Shown one piece after another: positions 1 to 9,438 of a stretch of DNA of 64,000 bases (its first letter is position 1; every line of letters begins with the position of its first letter). The stretch spans positions 1-64,000 of the forward strand of contig JADFQA010000002.1 of the NCBI GenBank assembly GCA_022562055.1, written 5' to 3'. The notes beneath the pieces were generated by a model that was not told where the DNA came from, did not search any database, and saw nothing but the letters and a program-made list of their open reading frames with translations. A program made the translations under genes and the position numbers. Origin of the DNA: Acidobacteriota bacterium (lineage in GTDB: Bacteria; Actinomycetota; Acidimicrobiia; Spongiisociales; UBA5794).

Positions 1-831
1 CCGGCAGGCATCATCGCAGGCATCACAAGCTCTGGGCAAGACACATGGACCGCAACACTTACGGTATCAGCGACTGCGGCTGCCAGCCTTGGGAGTTTCA
101 CGATCCAGTTCGAGGAGAACGGTGTCAGCCCCGCTGATTCGTGTTCTCAGTCTGTCCAGGTAGTCGCCACCACCACAACCACAACCACGACTACAACCAC
201 CACCACGACCCGCCCGCCGGTGGTCACAACCTCACCTCCAACCACCACGACTACCACGCCGCCGACAACGACTACATCCACGACAACAACAACGACTACT
301 ACGTCGACAACCGAACCTCCACCGTCGACGACCACGACAACCGAGCCTCTTCTCGTGACGACAACGATCGTTGCGGTAGGCCCACTCGATCCCGGGGGCG
401 GCAGCGGGACTCCGCCGATTATCCCGATCCTCGGCGGAATTTTTGTCATCGCGTTCGGAGGCGCGCTAGTTTTGCTCAGACCCGACCAGGCGGGTTTCGT
501 AGCTCGAGTGCGGGCTATGGGAAGTGCCGGAGCCGTAACACGCAGCCGCTATGGCCGCCGCCGCGCAGTTGGGCAGTGGATGAGGGACCTGCCCATCATC
601 TCCGCATTGGGTAGTCGCAGTCGACTCAAAGGGCCGTCGATGAGCCAGCGGGTGAAGACTTCATCGTTGGCAAGATCAGTCAAGAAACCCGCCCGAACAC
701 CGGTCGCGGCGACACCGAAAGAGTCGTGGAAGTCACGTCTCAAGGACTCAGACATGGCGGACGCCATCAGGGCTCGCAAGGCGGCTAAACGAGTGCGGGC
801 ACAAATCAAGAGCCGCAAAAAGGCCAAATAG
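1..831 (+). CDS. Surface protein with Thr-rich stalk and membrane anchor (3' part)
   Basis: The reading frame is open from the first base, so the N-terminus lies outside the window. The visible part starts with about 50 residues of extracellular-looking sequence. A long Thr/Pro/Ser tract follows (roughly bases 160-360), then one hydrophobic segment encoded near bases 415-480. The tail is strongly basic and ends in a run of Lys and Arg. This order (outside domain, stalk, membrane helix, basic cytoplasmic tail) fits a wall-spanning or surface-exposed membrane protein. I cannot name a family. The methionine at base 220 lies inside the Thr tract and is not the real start. It converges on the hydrolase gene, with 35 bases between them. 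Confidence 0.75.
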   Translation, partial: PAGIIAGITSSGQDTWTATLTVSATAAASLGSFTIQFEENGVSPADSCSQSVQVVATTTTTTTTTTTTTTRPPVVTTSPPTTTTTTPPTTTTSTTTTTTTTSTTEPPPSTTTTTEPLLVTTTIVAVGPLDPGGGSGTPPIIPILGGIFVIAFGGALVLLRPDQAGFVARVRAMGSAGAVTRSRYGRRRAVGQWMRDLPIISALGSRSRLKGPSMSQRVKTSSLARSVKKPARTPVAATPKESWKSRLKDSDMADAIRARKAAKRVRAQIKSRKKAK

Positions 832-866
832 ATCCCGTCAAAGACCGGATTGGTCAGCCCGACTAT

Positions 867-1595
867 CTACGACGGTGTCGCCGTGCTCGGGAGATGTTCG
901 ATGAAAAATTCCGCCATACGCTCGATTGCATCTTTGGCGGTGAGGTAGTCATGACCGTCGAGATCGTCGTCAAGGAACTCTGATCCGACGTCGCCATAGA
1001 GCACGACCTCCGTCTGCGGGGCGTTCGCGCGGAATTGCTTGATGTCTTCCGGCGACACGAACTCGTCGTCCTTGCCGTAGAGGGCAAGCAACGGGACCTG
1101 TGCGGCCGCGTATTCGTCGATGAGGAACGCCCCGACAAGTGCAATCGCCGCCACGCCCTCAGATGAAGCCAGCGGCCCGCCAAACCGACTCCCCGCACCG
1201 TGGACGATGACACCGAACCCATCACCGGCGCTTGACCAAACCGACGCACGGTTGGCGACAAACGACGCCACATGGTTGACATCTCTGGTGCCACGCAGCA
1301 GTGGCACTTGGTCGAGCGCGCGGTTGGCGTCGTCGTTGGAGATATCAGGGGGTGCGGTGTCGCCGCGATATACGTCGGGGACTACAACGGCAACACCATG
1401 GCGGGCCAGCCGGCGGGCGACGTCACGCATGGCTGACGTGGCGCCACGGCCACCCGGCACCATAACGACCGTCGGCCACTCCCCAGTGAGATCTGGACGA
1501 GCCAGGTAGCCGATGTGAGATTTGGCGCCGAGGGAAATATTGGTCGTTCCAAACAGAATCGGAACGGTGCCCTCGCCCTTCAGAACGCTAACCAC
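867..1595 (-). CDS. Dienelactone hydrolase-like alpha/beta hydrolase
   Basis: This 242-residue protein has the layout of the dienelactone hydrolase family: an N-terminal strand, a VVMVPGGRG oxyanion-loop region, a long helix ending in RHGVAVVVPD, and a late acid/histidine region (LYGKDDEF, then DGHDYL). The usual GxCxGG nucleophile elbow is not obvious. The matching place reads VIVHGAGSRFGG, so the catalytic Cys or Ser may be missing or shifted and activity is uncertain. It starts 21 bases after the biotin ligase stop and is probably co-transcribed with it. The substrate is unknown. Confidence 0.65.
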   Translation of the reverse strand: MVSVLKGEGTVPILFGTTNISLGAKSHIGYLARPDLTGEWPTVVMVPGGRGATSAMRDVARRLARHGVAVVVPDVYRGDTAPPDISNDDANRALDQVPLLRGTRDVNHVASFVANRASVWSSAGDGFGVIVHGAGSRFGGPLASSEGVAAIALVGAFLIDEYAAAQVPLLALYGKDDEFVSPEDIKQFRANAPQTEVVLYGDVGSEFLDDDLDGHDYLTAKDAIERMAEFFIEHLPSTATPS

Positions 1596-1616
1596 GCCGT
1601 ATTACTCCTTGCCGCT

Positions 1617-2342
1617 TCACTGACCGGTATTGCCGGCAGAGAGAGTAGCCGCTCGCACGTGACGGACCTCGCTTGCCACGAGACGCTGATCACCGTGCGC
1701 CGTTCGAACAAGTAGTTCTCCGCCACACAACACGTCGACCGCCATTGCGGGTCCCCCACCGTCCCACGTAATGAGTCTCCCGATGGTTGAGCAGCGCTCG
1801 ATGTATTCGGTTCGTGGCCAGCGGTTGGCATCCGCGGCGCACACCGCCAGAAGGCGTTTGGCAATCTCGTTCGCCAGCGTGGCCGTGGATCCTGCCGTTA
1901 CATCGGCCGCTTGACGCAGCAGCCCCGTTGCTCCTGTTGGCGCCTCGCGCCACACGAGGTTCATCCCAAACCCGGCAACCACCAAATCGCCTCTCGCCTC
2001 GACGAGAATTCCCCCAACCTTCATTTCGCCAACCGTAAGATCGTTCGGCCACTTCAGATCAACCGCAACTCCGAAGACCGCTTGGGTTGCAGCGACGACC
2101 GCCACGCCGGCGACAAGAGGAATACGACCCCAATCACTCGCTGCCCACCGTGGATAAAATGCCAAGGACATAAAGAGATTCTTGTCCGCCTGCCACCACT
2201 GATGCCCCGCACGACCCCGCCCCGAGACTTGCTCATCGGCGGTCACCAGCACATTTTCTCCGGTCGACTTTGCCAGGGTCAGAGCCACGTCCTGTGTAGA
2301 GTCAACTCGCTGCCTATGCTCGATCGCGTAGGGTGTATCCAT
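1617..2342 (-). CDS. birA: Biotin-[acetyl-CoA-carboxylase] ligase
   Basis: This 241-residue protein attaches biotin to the carrier lysine of biotin-dependent carboxylases. Visible family motifs are SGRGRAGHQW (biotinyl-AMP binding loop), LKWPNDL and KVGGILVE, followed by a small C-terminal SH3-like part. There is no N-terminal helix-turn-helix, so it is the ligase-only class and not the repressor type of E. coli. It is divergent from the carboxylase genes that start 55 bases away, whose alpha subunit carries the target lysine; this placement supports the assignment. Confidence 0.92.
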   Translation of the reverse strand: MDTPYAIEHRQRVDSTQDVALTLAKSTGENVLVTADEQVSGRGRAGHQWWQADKNLFMSLAFYPRWAASDWGRIPLVAGVAVVAATQAVFGVAVDLKWPNDLTVGEMKVGGILVEARGDLVVAGFGMNLVWREAPTGATGLLRQAADVTAGSTATLANEIAKRLLAVCAADANRWPRTEYIERCSTIGRLITWDGGGPAMAVDVLCGGELLVRTAHGDQRLVASEVRHVRAATLSAGNTGQ

Positions 2343-2397
2343 ACTCGCACTTCAAGAGTCCAATAACTGACATAGGCTGATCGTACCTGGGGAACGT

Positions 2398-3948
2398 GTG
2401 TCCATCGAACAGAAAATTGAACATCTCCGGCAGCTCCACGAAGAGGCCAGAAAACCCGCAAGCCAACGCGCCGCGGACAGGCAGCACGACAGGGGCAAGC
2501 TGACTGCTCGAGAACGTATCAACCTGTTGCTCGATAAGGACTCGTTTCAAGAACTCGATGCCCTCACCAGGCACCAACAAACGGGCGCCGGTATCGAGCA
2601 ACACTGGCCTCTCGGCGATGCGGTGATTACCGGTTTCGGAAGTGTCGACGGGAGAATGATTTTTGTCTTCGCTGAGGATTTCACCGCATTCGGCGGCTCG
2701 CTCGGCGAGGTCGTCGCCGAAAAGATCATCAAGATCATGGACCTCGCGATGGAAAGTGGAGCACCTGTTGTCGGCCTCAAAGACAGCGGAGGGGCGCGCA
2801 TCCAAGAGGGGGTTGCCGCGCTGAACGGCTACGGGGAAATTTTCGAGCGCAACGTACGAGCCTCGGGGGTCATCCCTCAGATCTCAGTCATCATGGGACC
2901 GTGCGCCGGAGGCGCCGTGTATTCACCGGCCATCACAGACTTTGTGTACCAGGTAGAGGGCACGTCGCACCTCTTCATCACAGGACCCGACGTCATCAAG
3001 GCAGTCACGGGCGAGGACATCACCATGGAGGAGCTAGGCGGAGCTGCGGTGCATTCGTCCAAGAGCGGCGTGACGCACTTTGTGGCTCATTCCGAGGAGG
3101 AGGTCCTTGAGGCGGTGCGTTATCTCTTGTCGTTTCTCCCCAAGAACAACCAAGAACTGCCGCCGTACTTCACGCCGATCGACACACCAGACCGTATGGC
3201 GGAGGAACTCACCACCATGGTTCCGGATGCGCCCAATCAGCCCTATGACATGGTCGAACTGATTGAACATGTCACGGACGACGGTGAGTTCTACCAAGTA
3301 CATGAGAACTTCGCCGGCAACATCGTGGTGGGGTTTGCACGTCTCGACGGGTACTCCATTGGAATTGTTGCCAATCAACCAGCGGTGCTAGCCGGCACGC
3401 TCAACATCGAAGCATCCGAAAAGGCGGCCCGCTTTGTCAGGTTCTGTGACGCGTTCAACATCCCGATTGTAACGTTCGTCGATGTCCCTGGATTTCTGCC
3501 CGGGGTCGAGCAGGAACATTCGGGGATCATCCGCCACGGTGCAAAACTGCTCTACGCCTACGCCGAGGCGACTGTACCGAAACTCACCATGATGATCCGT
3601 AAGGCATACGGTGGTGCGTACATTGTGATGAGCGCGAGATCACTGAAGGCCGACTTTGTGTACGCGTGGCCCAGCGCCCAAGTCGCAGTGATGGGCGCCC
3701 TCGGGGCGGTGAACGTCATCAACAGGCGTGAGATCGCTGAAGCAGACGACCCAGAGGCGAAACGAGCCGAGCTGGTCGCCGCGTACGAAGAGAAGTTCTC
3801 GAACCCGTATATCGCAGCTGAACGTGGCTGGATCGACCAGGTCATAGAGCCTCGCGAGACGCGGCTAACGCTTATCCGCGGTCTCGAAGTGCTACGCACC
3901 AAGCGGGTGCAAAGACCACCACGCAAACACGGCAACATCCCGCTGTGA
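2398..3948 (+). CDS. pccB: Acyl-CoA carboxylase beta subunit (propionyl-CoA type)
   Basis: This 516-residue carboxyltransferase moves CO2 from carboxybiotin to an acyl-CoA. It has the two crotonase-like halves of the family, with DSGGARIQEGV and GPCAGGAVYSPA in the first half and RKAYGGAYIVM in the second. Asp419 in the ADFVYAWP stretch lines up, by my own alignment, with the Asp that marks propionyl-CoA preference in Streptomyces PccB, where acetyl-CoA enzymes have a hydrophobic residue. The start is a GTG preceded by GGGGAAC. The biotin carboxylase/carrier subunit follows on the same strand. Together they would make (S)-methylmalonyl-CoA, which fits the mutase gene nearby. Confidence 0.93.
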   Translation: MSIEQKIEHLRQLHEEARKPASQRAADRQHDRGKLTARERINLLLDKDSFQELDALTRHQQTGAGIEQHWPLGDAVITGFGSVDGRMIFVFAEDFTAFGGSLGEVVAEKIIKIMDLAMESGAPVVGLKDSGGARIQEGVAALNGYGEIFERNVRASGVIPQISVIMGPCAGGAVYSPAITDFVYQVEGTSHLFITGPDVIKAVTGEDITMEELGGAAVHSSKSGVTHFVAHSEEEVLEAVRYLLSFLPKNNQELPPYFTPIDTPDRMAEELTTMVPDAPNQPYDMVELIEHVTDDGEFYQVHENFAGNIVVGFARLDGYSIGIVANQPAVLAGTLNIEASEKAARFVRFCDAFNIPIVTFVDVPGFLPGVEQEHSGIIRHGAKLLYAYAEATVPKLTMMIRKAYGGAYIVMSARSLKADFVYAWPSAQVAVMGALGAVNVINRREIAEADDPEAKRAELVAAYEEKFSNPYIAAERGWIDQVIEPRETRLTLIRGLEVLRTKRVQRPPRKHGNIPL

Positions 3949-4016
3949 CTTCGTGTGGCGGGCGGTGAAATGCCCGCTGTACGACGGATCTGAGTTGGAG
4001 GATTTAGGATGGCGTT

Positions 4017-5765
4017 GTGAAATCGGTACTCATTGCAAACCGCGGCGAAATAGCGATCCGAATCATTCGCGCTGCCCGCGAACTCGGCCTACGAACGATC
4101 GCCGTGTACTCAGAGCTCGACCGCGAGTCGATGCACAGCAAACTCGCCGACGAGGCGTACTACATCGGCGGTTCGCCAGCCGCCGAGTCATACCTCAACG
4201 CTGCGAACATCCTCAAAGCGGCCAAGGAATCAAAGGCCGATGCCGTCCACCCGGGATATGGGTTCCTCGCGGAGAATGCTGAATTTGCCCAGGCTGTGCT
4301 CGACGCTGACATCGTTTGGGTCGGTCCACCGCCAGATGTGATCGCCACAATGGGTGACAAGGTGCAGTCGCGCAAGACAGCCGCAGCAGCCGGGGTCCCC
4401 AGCGTCCCCGGCACCGCCGACCCCATTGAATCCGCCGAGGCTGTCCGTGAGTTCGCTGCAGAACACGGCTTCCCAATCGCCATCAAGGCAGCGCATGGCG
4501 GAGGTGGCAAGGGTCTCAAGGTGGTCCGTGCAATGGAGGACATCGAAGACGCGTTCGAGAGCGCTCGACGTGAGGCGGACGCGTGGTTCTCGAACCCCGC
4601 CGTCTACGTGGAACGTTACCTTGACCGCCCTCGACACATCGAGGCGCAGATCATTGCGGACACCCATGGCAACATTTCGTTCCTCGGCGACCGCGACTGC
4701 TCAATGCAACGCCGTCACCAAAAGTTGATTGAGGAAAGCCCAGCGCCAAATTTCTCTGCGCAACAGCGGGCGGCGTTGGGAGAAGCCGCAATGAAGATTT
4801 GCAGAGCATCAGGGTACATCAACGCAGGAACCATCGAGTTCCTGCTTGACAGTGACGGTTCGTTCTATTTCCTTGAGATGAACACTCGTATCCAGGTCGA
4901 GCACACCGTGACGGAGATGGTCACGGGTGTCGATCTCGTCAAGGAACAGCTCCGAGTCGCTCGTGGGGATGAACTCTCGATCGAAAGTGTGTACGAACCG
5001 TTTGGACACGCCATCGAGTTTCGTATCAACGCCGAAGACCCGAGCCGTAACTTTCTCCCAACACCGGGGGTCATCGTCCAGTATGAGGAGCCCGGAGGTT
5101 TCGGCGTGCGGGTCGATTCCGGGGTGACCGCAGGGTCAGCGATCTCGCAGTACTACGACAACCTGATCGCAAAACTGATCGTGTGGGGTCGCGACCGCAA
5201 CGAAGCTCTTGATCGCGGACGACGCGCGTTGCAAGAGTTCACAATCACAGGCATAGCAACAACCACGCCGGCCCATCTGGTGTTTCTCGATACCGAAACG
5301 TTTCGATTGGGCACGCACTACACCACGTTTGTTGAAGACGAAGTCGACCTCAGCAACATCGCCCAACCGATGGCCGCTGCGGTCCCAGAAGACGAGGAAC
5401 TAGAGCGTCGGACGATGACCGTCGAAGTCGGCGGGCGACGGTTTGGCGTTACGTACTGGTCCCAGGTATTTGCGGGAGTCGCGACCGGGCAAAAAGCTGC
5501 ACCGCGGCGACGGCCACCCAAACTCGGGCGTGCTGCCGGCCCCGCCGGCGAAGATGGGGTGATCGTCGCACCTATGCAGGGCACCATTGTCAAGGTGTAT
5601 CACGCCGCCGGGGAATCGGTGAAAGCTGGCGACCCCGTTGCGGTACTCGAGGCCATGAAGATGGAGAACGAGATCAAAGCACCGATCGACGGCGAGATAG
5701 TAGACCTCAGGGTGCGACCCGGAGACACGGTGTCTGCCGGCGGCGTGATCATGGTGATTAGGTAA
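4017..5765 (+). CDS. accA: Acyl-CoA carboxylase alpha subunit (biotin carboxylase plus biotin carrier)
   Basis: This 582-residue protein carries the ATP-grasp biotin carboxylase domain (about 1-445) with the ATP loop KAAHGGGGKGLK and the FLEMNTRIQVEHTVTE segment. A linker follows, then a C-terminal biotinyl domain whose EAMKMENE motif places the biotinylated Lys at 548. It works with the beta subunit just upstream. The length matches the two-domain AccA/PccA proteins of actinobacteria. The GTG start overlaps the stop of a three-codon mini-ORF (ATG at 4009, TGA at 4018-4020) that has its own GGAGG; this may couple or tune translation. Confidence 0.93.
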   Translation: MKSVLIANRGEIAIRIIRAARELGLRTIAVYSELDRESMHSKLADEAYYIGGSPAAESYLNAANILKAAKESKADAVHPGYGFLAENAEFAQAVLDADIVWVGPPPDVIATMGDKVQSRKTAAAAGVPSVPGTADPIESAEAVREFAAEHGFPIAIKAAHGGGGKGLKVVRAMEDIEDAFESARREADAWFSNPAVYVERYLDRPRHIEAQIIADTHGNISFLGDRDCSMQRRHQKLIEESPAPNFSAQQRAALGEAAMKICRASGYINAGTIEFLLDSDGSFYFLEMNTRIQVEHTVTEMVTGVDLVKEQLRVARGDELSIESVYEPFGHAIEFRINAEDPSRNFLPTPGVIVQYEEPGGFGVRVDSGVTAGSAISQYYDNLIAKLIVWGRDRNEALDRGRRALQEFTITGIATTTPAHLVFLDTETFRLGTHYTTFVEDEVDLSNIAQPMAAAVPEDEELERRTMTVEVGGRRFGVTYWSQVFAGVATGQKAAPRRRPPKLGRAAGPAGEDGVIVAPMQGTIVKVYHAAGESVKAGDPVAVLEAMKMENEIKAPIDGEIVDLRVRPGDTVSAGGVIMVIR

Positions 5766-5802
5766 CGCACTTGTCGGGTCCGGTTACTATCGGCGTGACC
5801 CT

Positions 5803-5845
5803 GCAAAGTGTAGTGGGAGCCCGTCGGGCTCCCACTACACTTTGC
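5803..5845. terminator. Perfect 20-bp inverted repeat with 3-base loop
   Basis: Bases 5803-5822 are the exact reverse complement of 5826-5845, leaving only a GTC loop. The hairpin begins 38 bases after the carboxylase alpha stop, so it would end that transcript. Neither side has a clear T-tract, so it is not a textbook intrinsic terminator. It could also be an mRNA-stabilising hairpin or a repeat-element remnant. Beyond it, up to 5981, I see only a 6-bp hairpin at 5976-5992. Confidence 0.6.
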
Positions 5846-5981
5846 ACAAATCGATGGCGCTCGCACCTCGCTGAACACCGTTGACACTATCGTCCAGTCT
5901 GCCCGCCTTCGGGCTGGTCTGCACGGCGCTCGCGGTTACTTCAACTACGGCCCAACCTGTCGACCCCTCTAGAGCACTCCG

Positions 5982-6377
5982 CTAGTCGGAGTCGACACAA
6001 CACTTGATGATCACCTCAATATGCGAGATCGAAGGCGCATCGTAGGGCCCAACGACATACGAAGTCACGCCGCCTAGGGGACCGAACACATCGCAGACGG
6101 TACTGCCGGCCTTGACACCGACCCACTCTATGGTGCAGTCGCCGGAGACCGATATCTTCACGCGATCGGTATCGTATGTGACCATAGTGACGCCGAGAGC
6201 GCCGCCGTTCCCGAGGCTATCCCACTCCGAAGAATCGTTCAAGCAGTCGTTCGCCCCTACGCCCCCATTGCCCCAGCTGACACTCGATCCGTTCCAATCC
6301 CCTTTGACACGGTAACGAATAAACTCTTCGCACGGTGACGCCTTGGTGGTGGTGGTCGACGAATAGCGAGCGGCTAC
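5982..6377 (-). pseudogene. Start-less 3' fragment of a secreted protein
   Basis: A coding-looking frame ends at 5982 and reads upstream without a stop into the end of lpdA, but has no usable start before it. Around 6330-6362 it reads SSTTTTKASPCEEF, a Thr linker followed by a compact domain with five Cys residues in all (the last three in IIKCCVDSD and GDC). The TTG at 6242 lies in the middle of this domain and is an unlikely start. The Thr linker and Cys content suggest the C-terminal domain of an exported protein that lost its N-terminus. A real short protein starting at 6242 (86 residues) is the alternative. Confidence 0.5.
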
Positions 6378-7735
6378 TCGGCGGCTTCGGCGATGCTTTC
6401 TACCAGCGACGGGTGAACCATCAGCGTTTCGAGCAGCACGTCGACTCGCAGATGCGCGGTAACGGCAAGTGCGATCGGGGCGATGAGCTCACTGGCGTGA
6501 TGCCCGACGACGGTGCCGCCGAGGACGATTCTCGTCGCCGGGTCGGAGATGACCTTGACAAACCCGTGCGGGTTGCCCTGGATCAGAGCCCGTGCATTCG
6601 CTGCGAGGGGGACTTTGGTGATCCGCACTTTGCGGCCCTCACTTGCGGCATGGACTTCCTCAAGGCCCACCGAGGCGATCTCTGGTTCGGTAAAGATTGC
6701 CTGGGCAACCTTGCCATAATCAAGCGGCACAACCGCATAGTCAACGGCGTGCCGTGCAATCTTGCGACCCTGCATGGTCGCGACCGATGACAACGGCAAC
6801 TCACCGCAGACATCGCCCGCCGCGTAGATGTGAGAGACGTTTGTAACGTTGTGCTCATCGACCGAGATGTACCCACGATCGGTATCGACGCCAGCCTTCT
6901 CAAGTCCAAGATTCTTGCTGTTCGGCACGGCACCGACGGCAAGAAGACAGTGGGTGGCCTCGACCCGGCGGCCGTCTTCGGTGTGGACGACGACACCGTC
7001 CGCAGTCCGGTCAATGCGCGACGCACGGCTGCCTTTGAGCAACGAGACGCCCCGTTCCAGAAAGGCCTCTTCAAGTACCGCTGCTACTTCGGCGTCGCGA
7101 TATGGGAGCACCTGGTGGCGGCTCACCACCAACGTGACCTTGGACCCGAGGCTCGAAAAGATGTGCACCATCTCGACACCGGTGACCCCAGATCCGACTA
7201 CGACAATGTGTTCCGGTTGCTCGGGCAGCGAGTAGACACCGCGTGTCGTGAACACGCGCTCGTCCAGGTCAGCCCAGCCTGGCACCCACGGACGCGATCC
7301 GGTCGACAGGAGCACCTTGTCGAACTCGATCTCAATCTCGCCCTGATCGGTCTCAGCAATGGCCGTGTGCGCCCCGGTGAGACGCCCACGTCCCCGGATC
7401 ATGTCGACGCCTTGAGACTCGAGGAGGTCGACCATGCTCTTTTCGATGGTCGCGGAGATCGAACGCAGATGCTTCGCGAGGACAGCCATGTCGAGTTCGA
7501 CCTTCCCGACATCGTTGATTCCGAGCCGCCCAGCGTTTCGGATGGCCGAGATACGCATGGAGCTAGCGGCCATTGCCTTTGATGGAATGCAGTCCAGCAG
7601 GTGCGCCGCGCCGCCGATGACCGTGTCTTCGATGATCGTGACGGCCGTACCGAGCGTGGCGGATGCGCTAGCAGCCGCGTGACCTGCCGGCCCCCCGCCA
7701 ATGATGAGCAGCCGCATCGGGTTATCGGTGTGCAC
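6374..7735 (-). CDS. lpdA: LpdA-type NAD(P)H quinone reductase (flavoprotein disulfide reductase family)
   Basis: This protein of about 453 residues has the FAD-binding GGGPAG motif, an NAD(P) GSGVTG motif, AAGDV for the second FAD contact and a C-terminal interface domain. In the redox-active region it reads IGGAAHLLDCIPSK, so only one of the two disulfide cysteines is present, and the usual HPHPT motif is VHPSLVES. The same pattern is known in Mycobacterium tuberculosis LpdA (Rv3303c), which acts as a quinone reductase and not a lipoamide dehydrogenase. I chose GTG 7735 because GAGGAG lies 4-5 bases upstream; an ATG at 7717 is possible. A true lipoamide dehydrogenase is encoded at 33689-35059. 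Confidence 0.85.
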   Translation of the reverse strand: MHTDNPMRLLIIGGGPAGHAAASASATLGTAVTIIEDTVIGGAAHLLDCIPSKAMAASSMRISAIRNAGRLGINDVGKVELDMAVLAKHLRSISATIEKSMVDLLESQGVDMIRGRGRLTGAHTAIAETDQGEIEIEFDKVLLSTGSRPWVPGWADLDERVFTTRGVYSLPEQPEHIVVVGSGVTGVEMVHIFSSLGSKVTLVVSRHQVLPYRDAEVAAVLEEAFLERGVSLLKGSRASRIDRTADGVVVHTEDGRRVEATHCLLAVGAVPNSKNLGLEKAGVDTDRGYISVDEHNVTNVSHIYAAGDVCGELPLSSVATMQGRKIARHAVDYAVVPLDYGKVAQAIFTEPEIASVGLEEVHAASEGRKVRITKVPLAANARALIQGNPHGFVKVISDPATRIVLGGTVVGHHASELIAPIALAVTAHLRVDVLLETLMVHPSLVESIAEAAE

Positions 7736-7765
7736 GGGTCTCCTCACGGTTCCAAAACGGAGAGT

Positions 7766-9367
7766 TTACTGCCCGGGACGGTACACCCCGAATACGTTAC
7801 GCAACGTATCGGACACCTCGCCGATGGTGGCTGATGCCGCCAACGCTCGCTTTGTTGGACCCATGATGTTGACGTCTGTCTCAGCGGCGGCCTTCAGGTC
7901 GTCCAGCGCGGTCTCAACCGTCGCGTTGTCCCGATTGCGTTTCAGACTGGCCAAATTGCTGACCTGATCAACCTCTAGCTGAGGGTCGACGCGCAAGATT
8001 TCGACCGGCTCGTCTTCGTCGACGGTGAATCTGTTCACTCCAACCACAACCTGCTGTCCGGTCTCTTGAGCACGCGCGGTTGCGTAGGCGACCTCCTCGA
8101 TCTCGCGTTGCGGAAAACCCTCGCTTATTGCCTGCACCGCGCCACCTAGCGCGTCGATACGCTCTATCAGTGCCAACGCTTGCCTTTCGACCTCGTCCGT
8201 GAGTGCCTCAACGAAGTATGAGCCGGCAAGAGGGTCAACCGTATCGGTCATCCCGGACTCGTGCGCAAGCACCTGCTGGGTACGCAACGCAATCATGGAC
8301 GAGAGCTCGGTCGGCAGGCCAAGCGCCTCGTCGTACGAGTTTGTATGCAGAGACTGGGTGCCCCCGAGAATGCCTGCCAGCGCTTGCACGGTCGTCCTGG
8401 CAATGTTGACCAATGGCTGCTGGGCTGTCAGCGTCGAGCCCGCTGTCTGGGTATGGAACCTCATCCGCCACGAAGTCGGCAGCATCGCTCCAACACGTTC
8501 TTTCATGAGTCGGGCCCAAATCCTTCGAGCTGCTCTGAACTTGGCGACCTCTTCAAAAAGGTTGTTGTGGCTGTTCCAGAAAAAAGAGATCCGCGGAGCA
8601 AACTCGTCAATGTCGAGTCCCGCGCTAACAGCAGCCTCAACGTAAGCGAGTCCGTTCGAGATCGTGAATGCAAGCTCTTGCACAGCAGTCGAGCCGGCTT
8701 CCCTGATGTGATAGCCCGATACTGAAATAGTGTTCCACTCAGGGAGATGCTCGATGCAGTAGGCGAACAGGTCGGTGACGAGTCGCATCGAAGGCTCGAC
8801 AGGATAAATGTACGTGCCACGAGCGATGTATTCCTTGAGAATGTCGTTTTGGACCGTGCCGCGAATCTTGTGAGATGGCACACCCTGTTCTTCGGCAACG
8901 AGTTGATAAAGCAGCAAGAGGCTCGCAGCGGTGGCATTGATGGTCATCGATGTGCTGACGGAACCGAGGGGGATCCCGTCAAACAGGACACGCATGTCTT
9001 CAATGGAGTCGATTGCGACACCAACCTTGCCCACCTCGCCGAGCGCTAGCGGTTGGTCCGAGTCGATCCCCATTTGGGTCGGGAGGTCGAAGGCCACAGA
9101 GAGACCGGTCTGGCCGGCGTTGAGCAGGCTCTTGAACCTCTGGTTCGTTGCCGCCGCGGAACCAAACCCGGCGTACTGCCGCATTGTCCACGGCCTTGCG
9201 CGGTACATTGCCGGGTACGGCCCGCGTGTGTAGGGGTACTCCCCGGCGGCGCCGAGTTGCGTCGCAGCGTCCCACCCGTCGAGAGAGCTGGCGTCGTACT
9301 GCTCAGCGACCGGGACGCTGATCGCTGATCGCAAAAGATCCGGTTCTTTCCCAGACATACCTAACAT
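7766..9367 (-). CDS. mutB: Methylmalonyl-CoA mutase, catalytic (large) subunit
   Basis: This 533-residue protein is the substrate-binding TIM-barrel part of a B12-dependent acyl-CoA mutase. Family signatures are [62 protein letters not shown] and [14 protein letters not shown]. The cobalamin-binding domain is absent, so it belongs to the split type whose B12 subunit is a separate protein; that gene is not in this window. The propionyl-CoA carboxylase genes nearby support methylmalonyl-CoA as substrate, but isobutyryl- or ethylmalonyl-CoA mutases share this layout. An in-frame ATG at 9358, farther from the GGAGG, is the alternative start. Confidence 0.88.
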   Translation of the reverse strand: MLGMSGKEPDLLRSAISVPVAEQYDASSLDGWDAATQLGAAGEYPYTRGPYPAMYRARPWTMRQYAGFGSAAATNQRFKSLLNAGQTGLSVAFDLPTQMGIDSDQPLALGEVGKVGVAIDSIEDMRVLFDGIPLGSVSTSMTINATAASLLLLYQLVAEEQGVPSHKIRGTVQNDILKEYIARGTYIYPVEPSMRLVTDLFAYCIEHLPEWNTISVSGYHIREAGSTAVQELAFTISNGLAYVEAAVSAGLDIDEFAPRISFFWNSHNNLFEEVAKFRAARRIWARLMKERVGAMLPTSWRMRFHTQTAGSTLTAQQPLVNIARTTVQALAGILGGTQSLHTNSYDEALGLPTELSSMIALRTQQVLAHESGMTDTVDPLAGSYFVEALTDEVERQALALIERIDALGGAVQAISEGFPQREIEEVAYATARAQETGQQVVVGVNRFTVDEDEPVEILRVDPQLEVDQVSNLASLKRNRDNATVETALDDLKAAAETDVNIMGPTKRALAASATIGEVSDTLRNVFGVYRPGQ

Positions 9368-9438
9368 GCCTCCAGTTCAACCACGATGGTACGCACCGGA
9401 ACCATTTCGGGCCAAAAACCGTCTTATAAGCAAGAACC

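Noticed and set aside
147-449. 100-residue poly-Val frame on the minus strand
   Set aside because: It is the antisense of the Thr-codon tract of the surface protein and has no protein-like order.
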